NCBI GenBank assembly: GCA_943912265.1
Contig: CALTTS010000006.1
Coordinates: 75,489-139,488, forward strand
Length of the DNA stretch: 64,000 nucleotides
From: an uncultured Xanthomonas sp.
Lineage (GTDB): Bacteria; Pseudomonadota; Gammaproteobacteria; Xanthomonadales; Xanthomonadaceae
Reading direction: 5' to 3'
Shown here: positions 43,460-52,051 of the stretch, piece by piece
Numbering within the stretch: position 1 is the first letter of the stretch
Layout of the letters: the number at the start of each line of letters is the position of its first letter
Notes under the pieces: model-generated
Told to the model about the DNA's origin: nothing
Seen by the model: the letters and a program-made list of their open reading frames with translations, nothing else
The model's database searches: none
Translations under genes and position numbers: made by a program

Positions 43460-44085
43460 CGCTCCGGGAATGCGCCCGCAGGCGCGGCTTCGAGGGGACG
43501 CCGGAACCTTCCGGCCGCAAGGTGCATGCCGAGCCCGGCATGCGGCCGATCTTCGTGGTCCAGCTGCACCACGCCCGCCACCGCCACTACGACTTCCGCC
43601 TGCAGGTCGGGCAGGTGCTGAAAAGCTGGGCGGTGCCGAAGGGGCCGAGCCTGGACCCGAAGGTGAAGCGGATGGCGGTGGAAGTGGAAGACCATCGGCT
43701 GGACTACGCCGGCTTCGAGGGCGACATTCCCCAGGGCCATTACGGCGGCGGCCACGTGGCGCTGTTCGACCGCGGCACCTGGAGCAGCGGGGGCGACGTG
43801 GCCGCGCAACTGGCCAAGGGCCATCTGCGTTTCGAGCTGCACGGGCAGCGGCTCAAGGGCGGCTGGCACCTGGTGCGTTCGGCGCGGCCGGCGCAGTGGC
43901 TGCTGTTCAAGCAGGACGACGCCTGGGCCGGGCCGCTGGAAGCCGACGACCTGCTGCAGGGCGTGACCCCGCCGCCGGCCACGCACCGCGCACGCCGCCC
44001 CGGCGCGCCGCCGCATGCCGCCGGCGGCGCCGCTAACAAACCCGCCGCGAAGCAGGCTGCGGCGAACCCCGGCAAGACAGGCTGA
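43456..44085 (+). CDS. LigD 3'-phosphoesterase (PE) domain protein, stand-alone
   Basis: 209 residues. The PE domain is clear: FVVQLHHARHRHYDFRLQ (metal-binding His), LKSWAVPKGPSLDP, GDIPQGHYGGGHV, and WHLVRSARPAQWLLFKQDD. In LigD this domain trims 3' phosphate/ribonucleotide ends during NHEJ. Here it is not fused to the ligase or polymerase domains, and no ku gene lies in the window. A basic Ala/Pro tail could bind DNA. The start lies inside the stop of the sugar-dehydrogenase gene (ATGA). Confidence 0.88.
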   Translation: MTLRECARRRGFEGTPEPSGRKVHAEPGMRPIFVVQLHHARHRHYDFRLQVGQVLKSWAVPKGPSLDPKVKRMAVEVEDHRLDYAGFEGDIPQGHYGGGHVALFDRGTWSSGGDVAAQLAKGHLRFELHGQRLKGGWHLVRSARPAQWLLFKQDDAWAGPLEADDLLQGVTPPPATHRARRPGAPPHAAGGAANKPAAKQAAANPGKTG

Positions 44086-44110
44086 TCCGGAACCCACGAG
44101 GAGGTGAGGC

Positions 44111-45118
44111 ATGGCCACGCGCAAGCGCACGGCGAAAACGACACCGACCGAGGCCGCGGCGAAGCGCACGGCCGCCGGCCAGCGCGCGTTGCAGCGCGCC
44201 ATCGACCGCAAGGACGCCGGGCGCACGCGCAAGCCCGGACCGAAAGCCGCGGTGCAGGCCGGCATCCGCAGGCAGCCCGGGCGCATGCCCGCGCAGCACA
44301 TCGACAGGCCGGGACGCGAGCGCGATCTCGAACTGGCCCCGCGGTTCCAGGCGCCGGACTACCGCGGCAGCGGCAAGCTGGCGGGCATGGCGGCCATCGT
44401 CACCGGCGCCGATTCGGGCATCGGCCGCGCGGTCGCGGTGCTGTTCGCGCGCGAGGGCGCGGACGTGGCCATCTTCCACCTGGACGAGCACGAGGACGCG
44501 AAGGAAACCGCGCGCTGGGTGGAGCAGGAAGGCCGCAGGGCGCTGGTCGTCGCCGGCGACGTGCGCGATCCGGTCTTCTGCCGCCGCGCGGTCGCCAGGG
44601 TGGCCAAGGCCTTCGGCCGGCTCGACGTGCTGGTCAACAACGCCGGCTTCCAGCTGCATGCGGCCAGGCTGGAAGACATCAGCGACGCCCACCTGCAGGA
44701 AACCCTGCAGACCAACGTCGCCGGCTACCTGTACATGGCGCGCGCGGCGCTGCCGCACATGCGGGCCGGCGCCGCGATCGTCAACACCGGCTCGGTGACC
44801 GGCCTGTTCGGCAGCCCCGAACTGATCGACTACTCGGCCACCAAGGGCGCCATCCACGCCTTCACCAAGGCGCTGGCCGCCAATCTGCTCGACCGCGGCA
44901 TCCGCGTGAACGCGGTCGCGCCCGGCCCGGTGTGGACGCCGTTCAACCCGGCCGACAGGCCCGCCGCCGAAGTTGCCGAATTCGGCAGGGACAGCGCGAT
45001 GCGGCGCCCCGCGCAGCCGGAGGAGCTGTCGCCGGCCTACGTGTTCCTCGCCTCTCCGGTGACCGCCGGCTACGTCAACGGCATCGTGCTGCCGGTGACG
45101 GGCGGGCCGAAGGGCTAG
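44111..45118 (+). CDS. SDR family oxidoreductase (YghA-like)
   Basis: 335 residues. A basic N-terminal extension of about 80 residues precedes a short-chain dehydrogenase with VTGADSGIGRAVA (cofactor Gly motif), LVNNAGFQ, IVNTGS (Ser) and YSATKGAIH (Tyr-x3-Lys). Closest in layout to YghA-type oxidoreductases. Strong AGGAGGTGAG before ATG 44111. Directly follows the LigD-PE gene, so one operon from 42146 is likely. Substrate unknown. Confidence 0.9.
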   Translation: MATRKRTAKTTPTEAAAKRTAAGQRALQRAIDRKDAGRTRKPGPKAAVQAGIRRQPGRMPAQHIDRPGRERDLELAPRFQAPDYRGSGKLAGMAAIVTGADSGIGRAVAVLFAREGADVAIFHLDEHEDAKETARWVEQEGRRALVVAGDVRDPVFCRRAVARVAKAFGRLDVLVNNAGFQLHAARLEDISDAHLQETLQTNVAGYLYMARAALPHMRAGAAIVNTGSVTGLFGSPELIDYSATKGAIHAFTKALAANLLDRGIRVNAVAPGPVWTPFNPADRPAAEVAEFGRDSAMRRPAQPEELSPAYVFLASPVTAGYVNGIVLPVTGGPKG

Positions 45119-45415
45119 AGGCCAAGCGCCTTCCGGCCCGGCGGAAGCGGCCGCTGCGGCCGAGCCTGCCCCGTCGTGCATGGCCGGCCACGGGAAGCGC
45201 GTGGCGGATGCGGCCGGCCGGTTTCGATGGCGGCCGTCGCGCGGTGCGCGCCGGCTGTGCCAAGCTGCGCGGATGATCGGTTCGCACGGCGCGAACCGCG
45301 GGAGTGTTTCGATGCCGCATCGCGGAATGAAGGCCGGCGGCCACGGGGCACCGGCAGCGCCGGACCGCCGCCGTCCGGAAAGGCCGGGCCGGCCCGGGCC
45401 GGTGCGGGGCGCGGC

Positions 45416-45877
45416 ATGAGCCGGCCTGCCGTGCCGGTGCTGGCCTTGCAGGCGGACCCGGTCGCGTTCGTCGGCGTCGCCGGCCGGGACATCGCCTTGC
45501 CGTGGAGCCTGGCCGCGCTGGCGCGCCGTGTCGGCATGGGGTTTCCGCCGCGCGAAGCCGCGCTGGAGGCGGCCATCGCCGAGGTCGAGGACGCGCTGAT
45601 GCCGCAGATCCCGGCGCTGCGCCGCGGCGGCGGCGATGTCCTGTCCGTCGCGGGCGGGCAGGGCGCGGCCATCGTCGCGCTGGCGGCCGGCACCGGCGCG
45701 CGCGAGGCATCGCTCGACCAGGTCGAGCGCCTGTTCAACCGGCTCGCCTGCGTCGCGGCCGGGCGGCCTGCGGCCGTGGAGGGCCTGCCGGAGGATGCCG
45801 GCCTCGCGCTGGCCCTGCTGCTGGTGCGCGAAACCCTGCACCACGCCGGCTACGCGGTGCTGCGGGCCGCGCCATGA
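45416..45877 (+). CDS. Hypothetical protein
   Basis: 153 residues, Ala/Leu/Gly-rich, no TM helix. Start ATG 45416 (MSRPAVPVLALQADPVAFVG) is preferred because upstream codons of the same frame look non-coding; alternatives exist. A helix-rich protein with PWSLAALARRVG and a Gly-rich DVLSVAGGQGAAIV segment; no family recognised. The 297 bases before it (45119-45415) hold no gene I can support. It converges on dps with a shared terminator. Confidence 0.6.
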   Translation: MSRPAVPVLALQADPVAFVGVAGRDIALPWSLAALARRVGMGFPPREAALEAAIAEVEDALMPQIPALRRGGGDVLSVAGGQGAAIVALAAGTGAREASLDQVERLFNRLACVAAGRPAAVEGLPEDAGLALALLLVRETLHHAGYAVLRAAP

Positions 45878-45882
45878 AACAA

Positions 45883-45912
45883 ACGGGCCGGCTCCCTGCG
45901 GAACCGGCCCGT
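45883..45912 (-). terminator. Terminator between convergent genes (serves dps)
   Basis: ACGGGCCGG and CCGGCCCGT arms plus an inner TCC/GGA with one mismatch and loop CTGC; read on minus it is followed by TTTGTTTC. It lies 38 bases after the dps stop and just after the plus-strand gene. Confidence 0.7.
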
Positions 45913-45950
45913 GCGCCGCTGCGGCAGGCGGCACATCCGCCGCGCCGGGC

Positions 45951-46499
45951 TCAGTGGCCGCTGGCGTCGGGCTTGCGCGTGGTCTCGAACAGGAACCAGG
46001 TGCGGCGCTCGGATTCGTCGATCCAGTTCTCGATCAGGCTGGCGGTGGTGACGTCGTGGTACTCGCCGCACAGGTCGTGCACCTCGCGCAGCCGCGTGGT
46101 CAGCGCCTTGTTGTCCTCGCACAGCTCGGCCAGCATGTCCGACGGCTCGACGTAGTCGGCGTCGTTGTCGAGCACGCGCTGCAGGCGCGCGACGTGGCCG
46201 ATGGAGCGCAGCGTCTGCCCGCCGATCTTGCGCACGCGCTCGGCGATCGGGTCGGTCATCGCGAACAGCTCGGCGGCCTGCTCGTCCAGCAGCAGGTGGT
46301 AGTCGCGGAAATGCGGGCCGCTGACGTGCCAGTGGAAATTCTTGGTCTTCAGGTACAGCGCGAACACGTCGGCGAGGATCGGGTTCAGCGCGGCGGTGAT
46401 GTCGCGGGTGGCCTTGGCCGACAGGTCCGAAGGCGTCGCCATCGGCGCCTCCTGCAGCTTGCGGGCTTTCTTCTTCGTCGACTCGGACAGTTTCTTCAT
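45951..46499 (-). CDS. dps: DNA starvation/ferritin-like protein Dps
   Basis: 182 residues, dodecameric iron-storage, DNA-protecting protein. Ferroxidase residues appear in KTKNFHWHVSGPHFRDYHLLLDEQAAEL. A Lys-rich N-terminal tail (MKKLSESTKKKARKL) probably contacts DNA. Start 46499 has AAGGAA 9 bases upstream; an internal ATG 57 bases later is less likely. Terminator follows at 45912. Confidence 0.93.
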   Translation of the reverse strand: MKKLSESTKKKARKLQEAPMATPSDLSAKATRDITAALNPILADVFALYLKTKNFHWHVSGPHFRDYHLLLDEQAAELFAMTDPIAERVRKIGGQTLRSIGHVARLQRVLDNDADYVEPSDMLAELCEDNKALTTRLREVHDLCGEYHDVTTASLIENWIDESERRTWFLFETTRKPDASGH

Positions 46500-46640
46500 G
46501 GCAGGGATTCCTTCTTCTGCGGTTGGGTGAAGCGTGGTCCATCGATCGGCTACAGTTTGGCACGCCCGTTGCGGCGCGGCGCGCGATGCCGCCGCCGCGC
46601 TTCATCCCCGGTTTCCGAACCCTTGCCCGGAGTGTCCGCC

Positions 46641-47840
46641 ATGCGTGTTGCCGTCCTGTTGCCGGGTTTGCTGCTGGCCGCCTCGGTTGCGGCCGCGGCC
46701 GAAGCGCCGATGGCGCAGGTGCGGGTGGCGTTCGACCGCGACGGCATCGTGTCGGCCCGGGCCGAGGGCTATGCCGACCGGGCTGCCGGCCGCAAGGTGA
46801 GCGCCGACGACCCGGTGCGGGTGGCCTCGATCTCGAAGATGGTGGCGGCCATCGGCGTGATGCGGCTGGTCGAGCAGGGCACGCTCGATCTGGACGCCGA
46901 CGTGTCCACGCAATTGGGCTGGACGTTGCGCAACCCGGCATATCCGGACGTGCCGATCACCCTGCGCCTGCTGCTGTCGCACCGCAGCAGCCTCACCGAC
47001 GCGGCCGGCTATTACGCCGTGCCGCTGGACGGCGACCTGCGCGAGGTCACCGACGATCCGCGGGCCTGGGACGCGGAGCATGCGCCGGGCACGTACTTCC
47101 GCTACACCAACCTCAATTTCCCGCTCGTCGCCGCGGTGATGGAGCGCGCCACCGGCGAACGGTTCGACCGGCTGATGCAGCGGCTGGTGCTGGCGCCGCT
47201 CGGCCTGCGGGCCTGCTACAACTGGGACGGCTGCGACGCGGCCACGGCGGCGCGCGCGGTGGTGCTGTACGAGGACGGCGTGCCGGCGAAGGACGACAAC
47301 CACGGCCGCAAGCCGGCGTGTCCGGTGGTGCCGGCGCGCGACGGCAGCTGCGACCTGTCGCGCTGGCGGGCCGGCGCCAACGGCGCGATCTTCTCGCCGC
47401 AGGGCGGCCTGCGCATTTCCGCGAACGGCCTGGCGAAGATCGGCCGCCTGCTGCTCGGCGGCGGCACCGTGGACGGCGTGCGCCTGCTGTCGCCGGCCTC
47501 GGTGCGGACGATGACCGCGCCGGCGTGGACGTTCGCGCCCGGCAGCGGCGTGACCGGCGAGGAAGCGGACGACGGCTTCCTGTGCCGTTACGGGCTGGCG
47601 GTGCAGACCCTGGCCACGCGCCTGCCCGGGTGCGGCGACGACCCGTTCGGCGACGGCGTGGCGCGCGTCGGCCATGCCGGCGATGCCTACGGCCTGCGGT
47701 CCGGGGTGTGGGTGGACATGGCCGGCGGCACCGGCGTGGCGTATTTCGCCACCGACCTGGACGGCACGCCGCGCGGCACGCATTCGGCCTTCAGCGCGGT
47801 GGAGGAATGGCTGGCGCGCGGCGATGCGCCCGCCCGCTGA
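46641..47840 (+). CDS. Serine hydrolase of the class C beta-lactamase/penicillin-binding family
   Basis: 399 residues, exported. A signal peptide (about 1-20, LLPGLLLAASVAAAA) precedes the hydrolase domain. Active-site SxxK is SISK (Ser63, Lys66), the Tyr motif is YTNLN (about 155), and GHAGDAYG replaces KTG late. D-Ala-D-Ala or ester hydrolysis is possible; resistance activity is not implied. ATG 46641 is fixed by the signal peptide; longer upstream frames are spurious. Confidence 0.87.
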   Translation: MRVAVLLPGLLLAASVAAAAEAPMAQVRVAFDRDGIVSARAEGYADRAAGRKVSADDPVRVASISKMVAAIGVMRLVEQGTLDLDADVSTQLGWTLRNPAYPDVPITLRLLLSHRSSLTDAAGYYAVPLDGDLREVTDDPRAWDAEHAPGTYFRYTNLNFPLVAAVMERATGERFDRLMQRLVLAPLGLRACYNWDGCDAATAARAVVLYEDGVPAKDDNHGRKPACPVVPARDGSCDLSRWRAGANGAIFSPQGGLRISANGLAKIGRLLLGGGTVDGVRLLSPASVRTMTAPAWTFAPGSGVTGEEADDGFLCRYGLAVQTLATRLPGCGDDPFGDGVARVGHAGDAYGLRSGVWVDMAGGTGVAYFATDLDGTPRGTHSAFSAVEEWLARGDAPAR

Positions 47841-47887
47841 CCTGCGCCGAGCGCACGGCATCGGGTAGCATCCGTGCCCCTTCCGCG

Positions 47888-48757
47888 ATGGCCGCCTTGC
47901 CCGTGAACCGATATGCAGGCCCCCTGCTGACGCTTGCCGTGTGCGACGCGATGCGCCGTGCCCGGCAGGCCGGCGCCACGACGTGGCACGGCTCGTTCGA
48001 CCTGGGCCGCAGCGACGAAACGGCGGCGCTCTCGGACGAGGGCTGGCAATGGCGCGGGCAGGCCTTCGCCTGGCCGGGCACGCTCAAGGACCGCACCATC
48101 TACTGGTTCGGCGGCGGCGACTGGCAGCCGGCCGCGCGCTATGCCGGCGCGCTGATCAAGCTGGTGCCCACCGAGTGGGGCGTGCCGACCTTCGAGATCG
48201 ACGGCATCAAGATGCTGCCGACGGCGAAGGCATCGCCGCTGGACGACGCCCGGCGCAAGGTCGCGCTGGTGCAGCCGGCCGGCAAGGCGGTGCTGGACAC
48301 CTGCGGCGGGCTCGGCTATTTCGCCGCCTGCGCGCTGCAGGCCGGGGCCGGCGCCATCGTCTCGTTCGAGAAGAACGACAGCGTGCTGTGGCTGCGCACG
48401 CTCAACCCGTGGTCGCCGGACCCGGATGCGGCGGAGCACGGCGGCCGCCTGCGGCTGCACCACGGCGACGTGGCGCAGGCCGTCGCCGCGCTGCCCGATG
48501 CCGCGTTTGATGCCGTGCTGCACGACCCGCCGCGCTTCGGCATCGCCGGCGAGCTGTATGCGCAGGCCTTCTACGACCAGCTGGCGCGGGTGCTGCGTCC
48601 GGGCGGGCGGCTGTTCCACTACACCGGCAGCCCGAACCGGCTGACCAGCGGCCGCGACGTGCCGCGCGAGGTGGTGCGGCGGCTGCAGAAGGCCGGCTTT
48701 TCCGCGCATCCGGAGCTGGACGGCGTGCTGGCGACGAAGGCCGGACGGCGGCGCTGA
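47888..48757 (+). CDS. Class I SAM-dependent methyltransferase-like protein
   Basis: 289 residues. A C-terminal Rossmann domain has VLDTCGGLGYFAACAL (SAM-binding motif, about residue 137), VSFEKND (acidic end of strand 2), HGDVAQAVAAL, and LHDPPRFGIAGELY. The N-terminal about 100 residues are a small domain of unknown fold. It resembles predicted methyltransferases with spermidine-synthase-like cores. Substrate not recognisable. It starts 47 bases after the serine hydrolase gene. Confidence 0.78.
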   Translation: MAALPVNRYAGPLLTLAVCDAMRRARQAGATTWHGSFDLGRSDETAALSDEGWQWRGQAFAWPGTLKDRTIYWFGGGDWQPAARYAGALIKLVPTEWGVPTFEIDGIKMLPTAKASPLDDARRKVALVQPAGKAVLDTCGGLGYFAACALQAGAGAIVSFEKNDSVLWLRTLNPWSPDPDAAEHGGRLRLHHGDVAQAVAALPDAAFDAVLHDPPRFGIAGELYAQAFYDQLARVLRPGGRLFHYTGSPNRLTSGRDVPREVVRRLQKAGFSAHPELDGVLATKAGRRR

Positions 48758-48919
48758 ATCCCGCGCCGCGGCCCGCGGCGGCTGACGCGCCGCGCCGCCG
48801 CCATCATCCAGTCGCGCGAACGGCCCGCCCCAACGGAAACCGCCCGCCCCGCGAGTGCGGGACAGGCCGTTGGCGGGGCGTGGCGACCGGGCACGGGCCG
48901 GCGGGCCCGCGCCGCGGCC

Positions 48920-50584
48920 TCACTTGCGCTCGGCGGCGCTCGTGTCGCGGATCGCGCGGAATTCCGAATCGCCGCCCCAGTCCGGCCACTGGCGCGAATC
49001 GGCCAGCTGCATGCCCAGTGCGTAGAGCACCTGCAGGTCGCGTGCGGCCCCGGCGAAGGTCCACTCCGGTTTCCACTCGTCGCCCTGCTGGTGGTAGCGC
49101 TTGGCGGTGTAGTCGTCCGCGGCGGCCTTGCCCGCGGCGACGCCGCCGGCTTCCCAGTCCTGGCCGGCCGAGTACGAGAGCGCCGGCACGCCGCGCTTGG
49201 CGAAGGAGAAGTGGTCGGAGCGGAAGAAATAGCCGGCCTCCGGCTTCGGGTCCGGGGTGTAGCGCAGGTTCCAGCGTTGCCCGGCGACCGTCTTGAGGTC
49301 GTCCAGCAGCTCCAGCCTGGCGCTGCCGTAGATGCCGAAATCGCGCGAGGGCCCGAACGGGCTCATGCCGTCCATGTTGATCACCGCCACGGTGGTGGCC
49401 AGCGGGTACAGCGGCTTGGAGGCGTAGAACTCCGAGCCGAGCAGGCCCTTCTCCTCGGCGGTGACGGCGAGGAACACCACCGAGCGCTCCGGCTTCGGCC
49501 CCTTGGCGAAGCCGCGCGCCAGCTCCAGCAGCGCGGCGGTGCCGCTGGCGTTGTCGAGCGCGCCGTTGAAGACGGTGTCGCCGTTGGCGTCCGGCTTGCC
49601 GGTACCGAGGTGGTCCCAGTGCGCGCTGTAGATCAGCGTCTCGTCCGGGTACCTGCTGCCCGGCAGGCGCGCGACGACGTTGTGCGAGGTGATCACGTCG
49701 CGCCTGACCGCGTAGCGGGCGCTCAGGGTCTCGCCCTTCAGCGCCACCGGGACGAAGTCGCGGGTCTGCGCCTGTTTCTTCAGCGCCTCGAAATCCAGCC
49801 CGGCGTCCTTGAACAGCTGCACCGCCAGGTCGCGCTGGATCCAGCCCTCCAGCTTCGGGTGCACCGCGGCCGGGTCGTCGCGCACCACGTCGAACATGGT
49901 GTTGGTGTTGGAGCTGGCCACCGTGGCCCAGCCGTAGGAGGCCGGCGCGGTCTCGTGCACGATCAGCACGCCGAGCGCGCCCTGGCGCGCGCCTTCCTCG
50001 TACTTGTATGGCCAGCGGCCGTACCAGGTCATGCCCTTGCCGTCGAAATCGCCCTGGCCGCTCTCGAAGTCCGGGTCGTTGATCAGCACCACGGCGATCT
50101 TGCCCTTCAGGTCCACGCCCTTGAAGTCGTCCCAGCCGCGTTCCGGCGCCTTGACGCCGTAGCCGACGAACACCAGCGGCGCCTTGTCGATGTCCACCGC
50201 GGCCGAGCCGTCCATCGCCGCGCGGAGCGCGATCTCCTGGCCCTGCAGCAGCGGCTGCGCCCTGCCGGCGATGTCCAGCGCGATCGACGGCGTGCCGTCG
50301 ATGCCGGCGCGCTGCAGCGGCACCGCCTGCGTCCACGCGCGGGTGCCGTCGGTCTGCAGGTCGCCGCCAGGCTGCAGGCCGGCCGCGGCAAACTGCTGCT
50401 GCAGATAGGCGATGGTCTTGTCCTCGCCGGCGGTGGCCGGGCCGCGGCCCTCGAAATCGTCCGAGGCCAGCACCTTCACGTCCTGCGAGATGCGCTTGCC
50501 GTCGAACGTCGGCGTCTTCGGCGTGGCCGCGATCAGGGCCGTGGAAATCGACATCGCGAGGATGCCGGCCAGCATGCGTTTCAT
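48920..50584 (-). CDS. M28-family metallopeptidase with PA domain
   Basis: 554 residues, secreted (signal MKRMLAGILAMSISTALIA). A protease-associated insertion (about 130-250) precedes the zinc-peptidase core: SAHWDHLG (His/Asp), NGALDNASG (bridging Asp), TAEEKGLLGSEFY (catalytic Glu and ligand), INMDG, and FFRSDHFSFA (His ligand). A di-zinc aminopeptidase or carboxypeptidase-like exoenzyme is expected. Spaced 40 bases after the diguanylate cyclase gene on the same strand. The 162 GC-rich bases after it (48758-48919) hold no gene. Confidence 0.93.
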   Translation of the reverse strand: MKRMLAGILAMSISTALIAATPKTPTFDGKRISQDVKVLASDDFEGRGPATAGEDKTIAYLQQQFAAAGLQPGGDLQTDGTRAWTQAVPLQRAGIDGTPSIALDIAGRAQPLLQGQEIALRAAMDGSAAVDIDKAPLVFVGYGVKAPERGWDDFKGVDLKGKIAVVLINDPDFESGQGDFDGKGMTWYGRWPYKYEEGARQGALGVLIVHETAPASYGWATVASSNTNTMFDVVRDDPAAVHPKLEGWIQRDLAVQLFKDAGLDFEALKKQAQTRDFVPVALKGETLSARYAVRRDVITSHNVVARLPGSRYPDETLIYSAHWDHLGTGKPDANGDTVFNGALDNASGTAALLELARGFAKGPKPERSVVFLAVTAEEKGLLGSEFYASKPLYPLATTVAVINMDGMSPFGPSRDFGIYGSARLELLDDLKTVAGQRWNLRYTPDPKPEAGYFFRSDHFSFAKRGVPALSYSAGQDWEAGGVAAGKAAADDYTAKRYHQQGDEWKPEWTFAGAARDLQVLYALGMQLADSRQWPDWGGDSEFRAIRDTSAAERK

Positions 50585-50623
50585 CGGTGCCGCTCCGGGT
50601 TGGACAGTGCGGTCAAGGGTAAG

Positions 50624-51910
50624 TCATGCCGCGTGCTTGCCGGAACCGCCGCGCCGGCGCGACATGGCCGCCTGGCGGTCGCCGCGCCCGGCCGGTTCCA
50701 GCAGCAGCATGCGGCCGTCGCCGAGCATGGCGCGGTGGCGGCCGGCCTGCTTGGCGGCGTACATGCGCCGGTCGGCCAGGTCCACCAGATCCTCCCAGTC
50801 GCGCGGCCGGTCCGCGCGGCGGTCGGACAGGCCGAGCGAGACGGTGATCGGGCTGCCGTCCGGGCGCAGGCCGAAGCCGCCGCGCACCAGCCGGCGCACG
50901 AACTCGCGCTGCGCCGAGGCCGGCATGTCCGGCAGCACCACCACGAACTCCTCGCCGCCCCAGCGCACCAGCAGGTCCGCATGGCGCAGGCTGCGGCCCA
51001 GGTGCGCGGTCAGCGCGCGCAGCGCGTCGTCGCCCTGTTCGTGGCCCCAGGTGTCGTTGATCTGCTTGAAGTGGTCCAGGTCGATGAAGGCCAGGCCGAG
51101 GTCGCGGTCCTCCGCCTCGGCCAGCCGCCACAGCCGTTCCAGCTCGTCCATGCCGGCGTGGCGGGTGCGCACGCCGGTCAGCGCGTCGCGGGTGGCTGCG
51201 CGCACCAGCGTTTCCATGTAGTGCAGCTGGCTCATGCCGGAGAAGGTGGCCACGCCGACCATCATCGCCATGAACCACAGGGTCGGGCCGTAGGCGGCCA
51301 GCAGGTGGGGCTGGCCGGACACGTCCGCGCCGAACAGGGCGATGGCGACGATGGGCATGGCGATCAGCCCGGTTTCCAGCGCCGACAGCGGGAAGATCGC
51401 CAGCCCGGCCAGCGACAGCGTGGGCAGCAGCGCGTAGATGTGCAGCAGCATGCGCTGGCCCTCGCCCAGGCCGGGCGCCGCCGCATCGACGAAGGACAGC
51501 GAGGCCAGGTAGAACAGCGGCGGCACCAACAGCATCGCCACCAGCAGCGTCAGCGCTTGCCGGTTGGGATGGTGCAGCGACGGCCGGAACGGCCAGACCA
51601 GCGCGAAGAAGGCGGCCGCCGAGGCCAGCCGCAGCCCGGCCAGGCGCCAGCCCAGGGCCGGATCGAACACCAGCAGGTCCAGCAGCGCCCACGGCGGGAC
51701 CAGCACCGCGAAGGCCAGCGAGAGCATCTGCACGCGCGCGGCGACCGCGGTGGCGACGTAGGGCCGGATCGTCGCGCTGCGCCCCCACGGCACCAGCAGC
51801 CGCAGCAGCTGCCGGCCAGAGGCGTGGGACGGCGCCAGCACGTCGTGCACGATGTGGTCGCGCAGGCGCCGCCAGGCGCCGGTTTCCGGTTGTGCTTGCT
51901 CGTGCGTCAT
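50624..51910 (-). CDS. Membrane diguanylate cyclase (GGDEF domain)
   Basis: 428 residues. Six or so TM helices (about 55-240) form an unclassified sensor, followed by a GGDEF domain: DALTGVRTRHAG, FIDLDHFKQINDTWGH, and the active site RWGGEEFVVVLP (GGEEF). The motif is intact, so c-di-GMP synthesis is expected. A basic tail ends the protein. Divergent from the esterase gene. Confidence 0.92.
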   Translation of the reverse strand: MTHEQAQPETGAWRRLRDHIVHDVLAPSHASGRQLLRLLVPWGRSATIRPYVATAVAARVQMLSLAFAVLVPPWALLDLLVFDPALGWRLAGLRLASAAAFFALVWPFRPSLHHPNRQALTLLVAMLLVPPLFYLASLSFVDAAAPGLGEGQRMLLHIYALLPTLSLAGLAIFPLSALETGLIAMPIVAIALFGADVSGQPHLLAAYGPTLWFMAMMVGVATFSGMSQLHYMETLVRAATRDALTGVRTRHAGMDELERLWRLAEAEDRDLGLAFIDLDHFKQINDTWGHEQGDDALRALTAHLGRSLRHADLLVRWGGEEFVVVLPDMPASAQREFVRRLVRGGFGLRPDGSPITVSLGLSDRRADRPRDWEDLVDLADRRMYAAKQAGRHRAMLGDGRMLLLEPAGRGDRQAAMSRRRGGSGKHAA

Positions 51911-52051
51911 CGACAGGCCGCGGTCCTCGTTCCGCGGGCGATTCTAGAAGATCGGCGGCCGTGCGCCGTCATCGCCGCATTTTGCAGTCATCTGCCGTCG
52001 CGGTACGCGGCAGGGCAAGATGGCGCGGATGCGCAGGCGGAGGCGGCCACG

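Noticed and set aside
49091..52051. Long upstream extension of the carboxylesterase frame
   Set aside because: Antisense to the M28 peptidase and diguanylate cyclase; the esterase domain begins after ATG 52052, which has GGAGG.
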